Source: JAUXEH01 sp965602945 (GTDB lineage Bacteria > Acidobacteriota > Aminicenantia > Aminicenantales > Aminicenantaceae). Taken from it: a stretch of DNA of 5,226 nucleotides. Below the pieces are notes generated by a model. It ran no database searches and was not told where the DNA came from. It saw nothing but the letters and a program-made list of their open reading frames with translations. Shown here one piece after another: positions 1-5,226 of this stretch. Position 1 is the first letter of the stretch. The number at the start of each line of letters is the position of its first letter. Made by a program: the position numbers and the translations under genes. The stretch covers positions 1-5,226 of the forward strand of contig CBFDBC010000231.1 of the NCBI GenBank assembly GCA_965602945.1. Reading direction: 5' to 3'.

Positions 1-5
1 AATAA

Positions 6-34
6 GGCAAGTTTCCTCGCTGGGGAAAGTTGCC
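6..34. other. Imperfect hairpin at the window edge
   Basis: Positions 6-16 can pair with 24-34 (10 of 11 pairs, G-G mismatch at 11/29) around a 7-nt loop. On the + strand no T-run follows, so it is not a convincing terminator for an upstream + gene. On the - strand it would be followed by TTATT before the window ends, so a terminator reading leftward cannot be excluded. Role unknown. Confidence 0.3.
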
Positions 35-66
35 GGGCCGACGTTTCAGCTTGCCCCAAGTGTTCC

Positions 67-145
67 TATACTTTCATGGATTTGGGAACGCTATTTGGCC
101 TGCGAGTCCTTGTTGCAATTTATCGGTTATTGGATATACTTTCAT
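67..145 (+). repeat. 11-bp direct repeat TATACTTTCAT in the upstream region
   Basis: TATACTTTCAT occurs at 67-77 and again at 135-145, 68 bp apart, in the leader of the peptidase gene. The second copy contains the best -10 candidate. The first copy has no good -35 box at the right distance, so it may be a chance match, a relic of a small duplication, or part of a second weak promoter. Confidence 0.35.
113..140 (+). promoter_or_regulatory. Candidate sigma70-type promoter of the peptidase gene
   Basis: A -35-like TTGCAA (113-118) is separated by 16 bp from a -10-like TATACT (135-140, five of six consensus bases). An overlapping TTGTTG at 110-115 is a poorer -35 because its spacing would be 19 bp. 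Transcription would begin near 147, giving a leader of about 50 nt before the ATG at 197. The region is more AT-rich than the flanking coding DNA, which fits a promoter. The consensus is that of housekeeping sigma factors; if the host belongs to Bacteroidota, which use a different -10/-33 pattern, this call would be weaker. Confidence 0.45.
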
Positions 146-183
146 TACCGCCATGCGGAAGAATCCGACACCATCACAAATCA

Positions 184-189
184 AGAGGA
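184..189 (+). promoter_or_regulatory. Ribosome binding site of the peptidase gene
   Basis: AGAGGA at 184-189 lies 7 nt upstream of the ATG at 197 and matches the anti-Shine-Dalgarno core. It supports 197 as the start, as does the signal peptide that begins there. Confidence 0.65.
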
Positions 190-196
190 ATAGCCC

Positions 197-2407
197 ATGA
201 AAAATGCCTGTATCATCTTCGTATTAGGTCTGGGATTGCTGGCCATGACGACATCATGCACACGGACCAGCGAAAAAGAGGAGTCCGCCGTGGAAAATCC
301 GCTGCTCGCCGAGTTCGACACACCTTTCGGAGTACCCACCTTCGAATCGATCAAGGACGAACATTACCGCCCGGCCTTCAAAGAAGCCATGGCTCAACAC
401 AATCAGGAGATCGAAGCTATCGTGAACAACTCCGAGGCGCCCTCCTTCGAGAACACGGTATCGGCCCTGGCCGAGAGCGGCCTGCTGTTGGCACAGGTCT
501 CCAGCGTGTTCGACAACCTGAGCGGCGCCCACATCACCGATGAGATGAAGGTCATCGAGGAGGAGTTGGCCCCTGTCCGCACCAAGCATGTACTGGACAT
601 CAACCTGAATCCCCGCCTCTTTCAAAGGGTCAAGGCCGTGCATGAACAAAAAGACTCCCTGGACCTGTCCCCTGAACAGGCCATGCTGCTGGAAAAGACC
701 TACAAGAATTTCGTACGGGGTGGGGCCAACCTGCCGGAGGACAAGAAGGCCCGCTTTCGGGAAATCAACGAAGAGCTTTCGCTCCTGACTGTCAAGTTCG
801 GCCAGAACGTGCTGAACGACACCAACGCGTTCGAGATGATGCTCGAATCGGAGGACGACCTGGTTGGCCTGCCCGAGGGCCTCGTCACCGGCTATGCCGA
901 AACCGCGCAGTCCAAGATGAACGCAGTCCTGTCAAGTGCGGAGGAAGCAAGGGAGGCTGGAGAGGAAGAAAAAGCCAAGGGGGCAGAGGCCATGGCAGCC
1001 AGGTATGAGGGCAAATGGCTGCTCACCCTGCACAAGCCCAGCTTCATGCCGTTCCTTATGTATTCCGAACAGCGCGACCTCCGCGAAAAGATTTTCAAGG
1101 CCTTTTCCAATGTCGGCAACAACGACAACGAGTTCGACAACAAGGCCATCGCCTCCAGGATGGCGGCCCTGCGCGTGGAAAAGTCCAACCTTTTGGGCTA
1201 CAAGACCCATGCCGCTTTTATCCTGGAGGACAACATGGCCAAGGAGGCGGGCAATGTCTACGATCTCCTGATGCAGGTCTGGAAGCCGGCCCTGGCACGG
1301 GCAAAACAGGAGGTCGGGGACATGCAGGCCATGATCACCGCAGAAGGCGGGGATTTCAAGCTCGAGCCCTGGGACTGGTGGTTCTATGCCGAGAAGGTCA
1401 AGATGGCTAAGTTCGACCTGGACGACCAGGCCATCCGGCCCTACTTCAAGCTTGAAAACGTGCGGGAAGGAATGTTCGATGTGGCCAACAAGCTCTTCGG
1501 CATCACCTTCACGGAGATCCCGGACATCCCCCGCTACCTCGATGAGGTCCAGGCCTTCGAGGTCAAGGAAGCCGACGGAACCCATGTGGGAGTCCTGTAC
1601 ACGGACTACTATCCCCGGGAAAGCAAACGGGGCGGCGCCTGGATGAACGCCTACCGGAAGCAGTACAAACAGGATGGGCGGGACATCCGGCCGGTGATCG
1701 CCAACCACGGCAATTTCTCCAAGCCCACCGGTGACCAGCCCGCGCTCATCAGCTACGACGAGGCCCTGACCATGTTCCACGAGTTCGGGCATGCCCTCCA
1801 CGGGCTGCTCTCCGACTGCACTTACCGCCCGCTGTCCGGCACCGACGTCCCCAGGGATTTTGTGGAGCTTCCGTCTCAGATCATGGAGAACTGGGCTTCC
1901 CATCCTGATGTGATTAGATCCTATGCCCGCCACTACGAGACCGGCGAACCCATTCCTGATGAACTGCTGAACAAGATAAAGAACGCTGGCCATTTCAACC
2001 AGGGATTCGCCACCGTAGAATACCTGGCCTCCTGCTTCCTGGACATGGACTGGCATGTGCTGAGTGAGGTCGAAGAGCACGACACCGCAGCCTTCGAAAA
2101 GACGGCCATGGACAAGATCGGCCTCATCTCCGAGATCATCCCGCGCTGGCGCAGCACCTACTTCCAGCACATATTCTCGGGAGGGTACTCCAGCGGCTAC
2201 TACAGCTACATCTGGGCCGAGGTCCTGGACGCCGACGCCTTCGAAGCCTTCGAGGAGACAAGTCTGTACGATAAAGATACCGCATCTTCTTTCCGGGAGA
2301 ACATCTTGGCCGCGGGAGGCACAGATGATCCCATGGCCATGTACCTACGCTTCCGGGGCGCCGAGCCCAAGATCGACCCGCTGCTGAAGAAGCGCGGCCT
2401 GAAGTAA
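197..2407 (+). CDS. dcp: M3-family zinc metallopeptidase, peptidyl-dipeptidase Dcp type, predicted lipoprotein
   Basis: This 736-residue protein is predicted to cleave dipeptides or short fragments from oligopeptides with a catalytic zinc. Residues 1-21 form a lipoprotein-type signal peptide: a Lys near the N-terminus, a hydrophobic core (6-17) and MTTSC with Cys21 as the candidate lipidated residue. Thr at -3 is not the commonest choice. Thr at +2, not Asp, gives no inner-membrane retention signal by the E. coli rule. The mature N-terminal half is helical and resembles the M3 lid domain. The zinc site is HEFGH at 528-532 (His528, Glu529, His532), with the third ligand Glu557 in DFVELPSQ 25 residues later, the M3 spacing. 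The substrate-binding Gly/Tyr motif GGYSSGYYSYIW follows at 662-673, preceded by His658. Length matches Dcp (about 680) plus a signal peptide and a charged helical stretch at 246-269. No frameshift or missing catalytic residue was seen. The next gene starts 14 bp after the TAA. Oligopeptidase A is the main alternative, but the motif context is Dcp-like. Confidence 0.9.
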   Translation: MKNACIIFVLGLGLLAMTTSCTRTSEKEESAVENPLLAEFDTPFGVPTFESIKDEHYRPAFKEAMAQHNQEIEAIVNNSEAPSFENTVSALAESGLLLAQVSSVFDNLSGAHITDEMKVIEEELAPVRTKHVLDINLNPRLFQRVKAVHEQKDSLDLSPEQAMLLEKTYKNFVRGGANLPEDKKARFREINEELSLLTVKFGQNVLNDTNAFEMMLESEDDLVGLPEGLVTGYAETAQSKMNAVLSSAEEAREAGEEEKAKGAEAMAARYEGKWLLTLHKPSFMPFLMYSEQRDLREKIFKAFSNVGNNDNEFDNKAIASRMAALRVEKSNLLGYKTHAAFILEDNMAKEAGNVYDLLMQVWKPALARAKQEVGDMQAMITAEGGDFKLEPWDWWFYAEKVKMAKFDLDDQAIRPYFKLENVREGMFDVANKLFGITFTEIPDIPRYLDEVQAFEVKEADGTHVGVLYTDYYPRESKRGGAWMNAYRKQYKQDGRDIRPVIANHGNFSKPTGDQPALISYDEALTMFHEFGHALHGLLSDCTYRPLSGTDVPRDFVELPSQIMENWASHPDVIRSYARHYETGEPIPDELLNKIKNAGHFNQGFATVEYLASCFLDMDWHVLSEVEEHDTAAFEKTAMDKIGLISEIIPRWRSTYFQHIFSGGYSSGYYSYIWAEVLDADAFEAFEETSLYDKDTASSFRENILAAGGTDDPMAMYLRFRGAEPKIDPLLKKRGLK

Positions 2408-2410
2408 AAA

Positions 2411-2416
2411 AGGGAG
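2411..2416 (+). promoter_or_regulatory. Ribosome binding site of the second gene
   Basis: AGGGAG at 2411-2416 is 5 nt upstream of the ATG at 2422, immediately after the TAA of the peptidase gene. It decides the start in favour of 2422 over the in-frame TTG at 2464 or ATG at 2557, neither of which has a comparable site. The site lies outside the adjacent hairpin, but the hairpin starts directly after the ATG. Confidence 0.55.
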
Positions 2417-2421
2417 AACTA

Positions 2422-4878
2422 ATGGGGAGTGGTCCAATTAGATTCCCTAATTGGACCACTCCCTTGCTGAAATTCTCCTGTGTCGCCCTTTTCCTCTGTG
2501 TCGCACTGATCATCATCCCGCGCTGCGCCCGCACATCGAGGTCAGATCCTCGTCCCATGGTAAGCGGCATCTACCCGCACCTGGCCGTGACCAACTCGCA
2601 GAACGAATGCGGGCTCGGGGCCGTCGTCCCCTGGGCGGACCGTCTGTGGGCCGTGACCTACTCGCCGCACCGGCCCGAAGGGAGCGACGACAGGCTCTAT
2701 TCTATCGACAAGGACCTGAACCTTTTCATCCAGCCCGAAAGCGTAGGCGGCACTCCCGCCAACCGTTTGATCCACCGCGAATCCCGGCAGCTTATAATCG
2801 GCCCCTATTTCATCGACCACAAAGGGACCGTACGCGTCATCCCCCCGGATCGGATGCTGGGACGCCTCAGCGCCACGGCCCGGCACCTGACAGATCCGGA
2901 AAACAAGGTCTATTTTTTCACCATGGAGGAAGGCCTTTACGAAGTGGACGTGAACGGCCTGGAGGTGAACACCCTGTTCCCGGACCATCACCAAGAGGGG
3001 ACCCCCGACCTCATCCCCGGATATCACGGCAAGGGTGCCTACTCGAGCCAGGGAGTGCTCGTAGCTTCAAACAACGGCGCCTCCGGCTGGCAGGACCCGG
3101 ACGTCGAAGGCTCGGGTTCTCTGGCCGAGTGGAGCGGCCAGGACTGGACCGTTGTGGAGGAGAGCCAGTTCACGGAAGTCACGGGCCCAGGAGGCATCCA
3201 CGGCGCCACAGAGGATGAGGACCCGATCTGGGCCACGGGCTGGGACGAACGCTCGGTGAAGCTCAAGCTCCGGCATCATGGGCGGTGGTCCACCTTCCGC
3301 CTGCCCAAGGCCAGCTTCACCTATGACGGCAAACACGGCTGGCACACAGAATGGCCGCGGATCCGGGAGATAGGCGAAGACCGGGCCCTCATGACCATGC
3401 ACGGCATGTTCTGGGAATTCCCCCTGACCTTCCGAGCGCTCGACACCTCTGGTCTACGCCCCCTCTCGTCCTACCTCAAGATGGTCGTGGACTTCTGCCG
3501 CTGGGGAGACCGTCTGGTCCTGGCCTGCAACGACGCGTCCAAATTCGACAACGCCCTGGTCGGACGCGCGCAGTCCAACTTTTGGTTCCTGGATCCGGCC
3601 GACCTAACGGATCTGGGTCCTGTCTCCGGATTCGGCGGCGTGTGGGTGAACGACGACATCGAGGCAGAGAAGGCCTCGGATCCCTTTCTTTTCGCCGGCT
3701 TTGCACAGCGAGTGCTCCACCTCACACACGAGACCGACCAGCCAGTGATCTTCACGCTCGAGATCGACGAACGAGGCTCAGGAGGATGGAGGAAATTCTC
3801 CAGCCTTTCGGTGCCTCCACACGGTTACTCATTCCAAGTCTTTCCCTCCGGCATTGAAGCTGCCTGGATCCGGATATACACCGACCAGGACTGCCGGAGT
3901 GCGACGGCCTATTTCCATTACACGGATGCGGAATATCGCTCGGATGACAACCGGGATCCGATCTTTGCAGGGCTGTCGGCCGCTGGGACCAAGGCACCCT
4001 ACACCTTCGGTGTCGTTCGTATATCCGGCCGGGAAAACGGCCCGCTGGAATTCCTGGCGGGAGCCGTGGAGGCCGAGGGCGAAAACAAACGCCTGGGACA
4101 CTACCTCATGGGGACGGACCTCAAGATGCATAAGGTTGAGGATTCCGAAGCCGCGCGCATCTTTCTCGAAGAGGCTTCCATCAAAGGCCCGGATTTCGAG
4201 CTCGACGACGCCTCCGTCATTCTTACGGATCAGAGAGGCCGACGCTTCCGCCTTCCCAAAAGCGATCCTGCGTTCGACGCTCCCATGGGAAGGGAATGGC
4301 CGCGCGGCATCCGGGAAGTGGTCACGGAGCGCAGCCTGTTCAACTGTCACGGCACGTTCTACGAGCTTCCGCGGGACATCTCGGGAGGCATCGCGGGAAT
4401 CAAGCCGGTCTGCACCCATGACCGCCGGATATACGACTTCTGTTCCTGGCGGGGACTGCTCGTCATCTCAGGCATAAGCCGGGACGCTCCTGCGGACGGG
4501 CATGTCGTACGGAGTGAGGATGGCACAACCGGTCTATGGCTCGGCACGGTGGATGATCTCTGGAAACTGGGGAAACCGCAGGGACGGGGCGGGCCCTGGC
4601 ACGAGACGGCTGTCCGAACCGGGCAGCCCTCGGACCCCTATCTCATGACCGGGTACGACCGGAAGCGGGTCGAGCTTTCACACGGGTCCGGGAAGGCCGT
4701 AACATTCAGGATCGAGGTGGACATCACAGGCCGCGGGCTCTGGAAGACCTACGATGAAATGACGGTCGAACCGGAAGAGGTCCTCAACCATCAGTTCCCG
4801 GACGGTTTCGCGGCGCACTGGGTGAGGCTCTCCACGGACCAAAACTGCCGCGCCACCGCCAACTTCATTTACGAATAA
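2422..4878 (+). CDS. Large membrane-anchored or exported protein of unknown function with a duplicated C-terminal module
   Basis: The product is 818 residues. I recall similar large uncharacterised proteins from environmental bacteria, but I know of no assigned function. Residues 2-14 are encoded by the palindrome; residues 15-33 form one hydrophobic segment (LLKFSCVALFLCVALIIIP) after which Arg34 and Arg37 follow. This reads as a signal anchor or poorly cleaved signal peptide; none of Cys20, Cys26 or Cys35 sits in a valid lipobox. Residues about 50-270 are rich in short beta-type stretches, Gly, Asp and Trp (for example DRLWAVTYSP at 73-82), suggestive of beta-propeller blades, which is inference. 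Two divergent copies of one module follow (about 290-500 and 607-818), with paired motifs MHGMFWEFP/CHGTFYELP, DFCRW/DFCSW, SDPFLFAGF/SDPYLMTGY and TDQDCRSATA/TDQNCRATA. No catalytic motif is recognised. It lies 14 bp behind the peptidase gene and is probably cotranscribed. The C-terminus FIYE followed by TAA completes the second module, so the protein appears intact. Confidence 0.8.
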   Translation: MGSGPIRFPNWTTPLLKFSCVALFLCVALIIIPRCARTSRSDPRPMVSGIYPHLAVTNSQNECGLGAVVPWADRLWAVTYSPHRPEGSDDRLYSIDKDLNLFIQPESVGGTPANRLIHRESRQLIIGPYFIDHKGTVRVIPPDRMLGRLSATARHLTDPENKVYFFTMEEGLYEVDVNGLEVNTLFPDHHQEGTPDLIPGYHGKGAYSSQGVLVASNNGASGWQDPDVEGSGSLAEWSGQDWTVVEESQFTEVTGPGGIHGATEDEDPIWATGWDERSVKLKLRHHGRWSTFRLPKASFTYDGKHGWHTEWPRIREIGEDRALMTMHGMFWEFPLTFRALDTSGLRPLSSYLKMVVDFCRWGDRLVLACNDASKFDNALVGRAQSNFWFLDPADLTDLGPVSGFGGVWVNDDIEAEKASDPFLFAGFAQRVLHLTHETDQPVIFTLEIDERGSGGWRKFSSLSVPPHGYSFQVFPSGIEAAWIRIYTDQDCRSATAYFHYTDAEYRSDDNRDPIFAGLSAAGTKAPYTFGVVRISGRENGPLEFLAGAVEAEGENKRLGHYLMGTDLKMHKVEDSEAARIFLEEASIKGPDFELDDASVILTDQRGRRFRLPKSDPAFDAPMGREWPRGIREVVTERSLFNCHGTFYELPRDISGGIAGIKPVCTHDRRIYDFCSWRGLLVISGISRDAPADGHVVRSEDGTTGLWLGTVDDLWKLGKPQGRGGPWHETAVRTGQPSDPYLMTGYDRKRVELSHGSGKAVTFRIEVDITGRGLWKTYDEMTVEPEEVLNHQFPDGFAAHWVRLSTDQNCRATANFIYE
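2425..2463. repeat. Perfect 39-bp palindrome (17-bp stem, 5-nt loop) right after the ATG of gene 2
   Basis: GGGAGTGGTCCAATTAG (2425-2441) is the exact reverse complement of 2447-2463, with ATTCC as loop; a G-T wobble at 2424/2464 could add one pair. It is 39 bp, exactly 13 codons, open in the reading frame, and encodes GSGPIRFPNWTTP. It is more AT-rich than the coding DNA around it. No T-run follows, so it is not a standard intrinsic terminator. The form is that of a REP-like or other small palindromic element. As RNA it would form a stable hairpin inside the footprint of the initiating ribosome. Confidence 0.85.
3289..3921 (+). repeat. Protein-level internal repeat, copy A (residues about 290-500 of gene 2)
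   Basis: Copy A runs from the FRLPK segment (Leu294-Lys296) through HGMFWEFP (327-334), DFCRWGDRLVL (357-367), QSNFWFLDPADL (384-395), GGVW (405-408), SDPFLFAGF (419-427) to TDQDCRSATAYFHY (487-500). Each landmark recurs in copy B at an offset of 315-318 residues, apart from small indels. Identity was judged by eye and is clearly below half in the first part, higher in the last 80 residues. The repeat is not visible as a DNA repeat, so the duplication is old. Confidence 0.75.
4240..4875 (+). repeat. Protein-level internal repeat, copy B (residues about 607-818 of gene 2)
   Basis: Copy B begins at RRFRLPK (607-613) and contains WPRGIREV (626-633, matching WPRIREIG at 311-318), CHGTFYELP (642-650), YDFCSWRGLLV (671-681), TGLWLGTVDDLWKLG (703-717), GGPW (723-726), SDPYLMTGY (737-745) and TDQNCRATANFIYE (805-818). 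Its last residue is the end of the protein. The conserved Asp-Gln-(Asp/Asn)-Cys-Arg near each C-terminus and the conserved DFC hint at shared structural or binding positions. Confidence 0.75.
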
Positions 4879-4902
4879 AAAAGGGGCCTGTCCCCTTTTT
4901 TA
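4876..4902. terminator. Bidirectional intrinsic terminator whose ends are both stop codons
   Basis: TAAAAAAGGGG (4876-4886) is the exact reverse complement of 4892-4902, with CCTGT as loop. Read rightward it is a hairpin whose 3' arm carries six T; read leftward the same holds, so it can terminate both convergent transcripts. The first triplet (4876-4878) is the TAA of the + strand gene, and the last triplet (4900-4902) is the TAA of the - strand gene. The GC part of the stem is only 4 bp, so it may be moderate in strength. Confidence 0.75.
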
Positions 4903-5226
4903 CTTTTGCTTGGACATCTCGTCGTAGACCCAGCCCACGTTGTTCTTCTTGGTGAGGGACTCCCCCATGTCCTGGATGTTCACATAGCCAGAGAGGTCTA
5001 CGGACTCCATGGCCTCCTCCCGGCTCTGGCCTCCCTGGATGGCCGCCCACACCTTCTCCCTCAGCATCTTCAGGTAATCCGAGAACTCCAGCCAGGCTTT
5101 CATGTCCGTGACCTTTCCGTGTCCAGGGATGAGCTTGAAGTCGGGATATTTTTTCGCCAGGGTGTCGATGGTGCGGAACCAGTTGTGGGTGTCGGCCCCG
5201 TCGGCGACATCGATGTAGGGAGGCAG
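4900..5226 (-). CDS. Metallo-beta-lactamase-fold hydrolase, C-terminal part (5' end outside window)
   Basis: The frame is open from the window edge to the TAA at 4900-4902 and gives 108 residues; it reads through the internal Met codon at 5101-5103, which is not the real start. The visible part begins LPPYIDVADGADTHNWFRTI and contains IPGHGKVTD, encoded near 5104-5130. In MBL-fold proteins (Pfam Lactamase_B) the His of this GHG motif is the last metal ligand of the active site, and the segment before it (a DVADGAD-type turn, then a W-R-T-I-D-x-L helix) is the usual run-up. After the motif comes a charged helical tail with EFSDYLKMLREKVWAAIQGG and SREEAMESVDLSGY, common in the single-domain soluble or periplasmic members. 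The N-terminal HxHxDH metal motif would lie upstream, beyond position 5226, and cannot be checked. Substrate is unknown; beta-lactam hydrolysis is not implied. It converges on gene 2 with 21 bp between the stop codons. Confidence 0.8.
   Translation of the reverse strand: MPPYIDVADGADTHNWFRTIDTLAKKYPDFKLIPGHGKVTDMKAWLEFSDYLKMLREKVWAAIQGGQSREEAMESVDLSGYVNIQDMGESLTKKNNVGWVYDEMSKQK

Noticed and set aside
76..543. 155-residue + strand frame overlapping the promoter and the 5' end of the peptidase gene
   Set aside because: It contains the promoter candidate and the ribosome binding site of the real gene, its translation is Arg/His-rich low-complexity, and it overlaps a gene with clear family motifs.
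932..2170. 412-residue open frame on the minus strand opposite the peptidase gene
   Set aside because: It is a mirror frame of GC-rich coding DNA. It lies wholly antisense to conserved catalytic-domain sequence, its translation has no recognisable domain, and no ribosome binding site stands out.
2425..2463. Reading the 39-bp palindrome as the intrinsic terminator of the peptidase gene
   Set aside because: No T-run follows the stem (CCCTTGCTGAAATT), and an open, well-formed gene with its own ribosome binding site runs straight through it.
2557..2559. ATG at codon 46 as the true start of gene 2
   Set aside because: It would discard the hydrophobic N-terminal segment, has only a weak upstream GAGGT-like match, and the ATG at 2422 has a good ribosome binding site.
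3829..4419. 196-residue minus-strand frame inside gene 2
   Set aside because: It is antisense to the conserved repeat modules, with no recognisable domain or start signals; a shadow frame.
4900..5103. A separate 67-residue minus-strand gene starting at the Met codon 5101-5103
   Set aside because: The frame stays open to the window edge, and the upstream codons encode the IPGHGKVTD metal-ligand motif, so this is the C-terminus of a longer MBL-fold protein.

Overview
The window holds two co-directional genes on the + strand and the 3' end of a third gene converging on them from the - strand. It is about 60% GC by eye, densely coded, and has no rRNA, tRNA, CRISPR array or recognisable transposase. 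The taxon cannot be fixed from the sequence. The lipoprotein-type signal peptide on gene 1, the Dcp-like M3 peptidase and the type of large secreted or anchored protein in gene 2 suggest a Gram-negative, environmental heterotroph; the families are reminiscent of Bacteroidota, Planctomycetota or related lineages and 'deltaproteobacteria', but this is only inference.

Layout. Positions 1-196 are non-coding: an imperfect hairpin at the very edge, an 11-bp direct repeat, a plausible sigma70-type promoter (113-140) and a ribosome binding site. Positions 197-2407 encode a complete M3-family zinc metallopeptidase (peptidyl-dipeptidase Dcp type) with a lipoprotein signal peptide. After a 14-bp gap, 2422-4878 encodes an 818-residue membrane-anchored or exported protein of unknown function, whose C-terminal two thirds contain two divergent copies of a module of about 210-220 residues. 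Positions 4900-5226 (minus strand) carry the C-terminal 108 residues of a metallo-beta-lactamase-fold hydrolase, cut by the window edge.

The most notable structures are two palindromes at gene boundaries. A perfect 17-bp stem with a 5-nt loop (39 bp, exactly 13 codons) sits directly after the ATG of gene 2. Removing it in silico joins the ATG in frame to an ordinary signal-peptide coding sequence, which looks like a small palindromic element inserted in frame. The second is an 11-bp stem with a 5-nt loop (27 bp) between the convergent genes. Its outer triplets are the TAA stop codons of both genes, and it should act as a bidirectional terminator.

Genes 1 and 2 probably form one transcription unit. 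The peptidase would trim dipeptides from oligopeptides at the cell envelope. No functional link to the unknown protein is demonstrated beyond adjacency and predicted envelope location.
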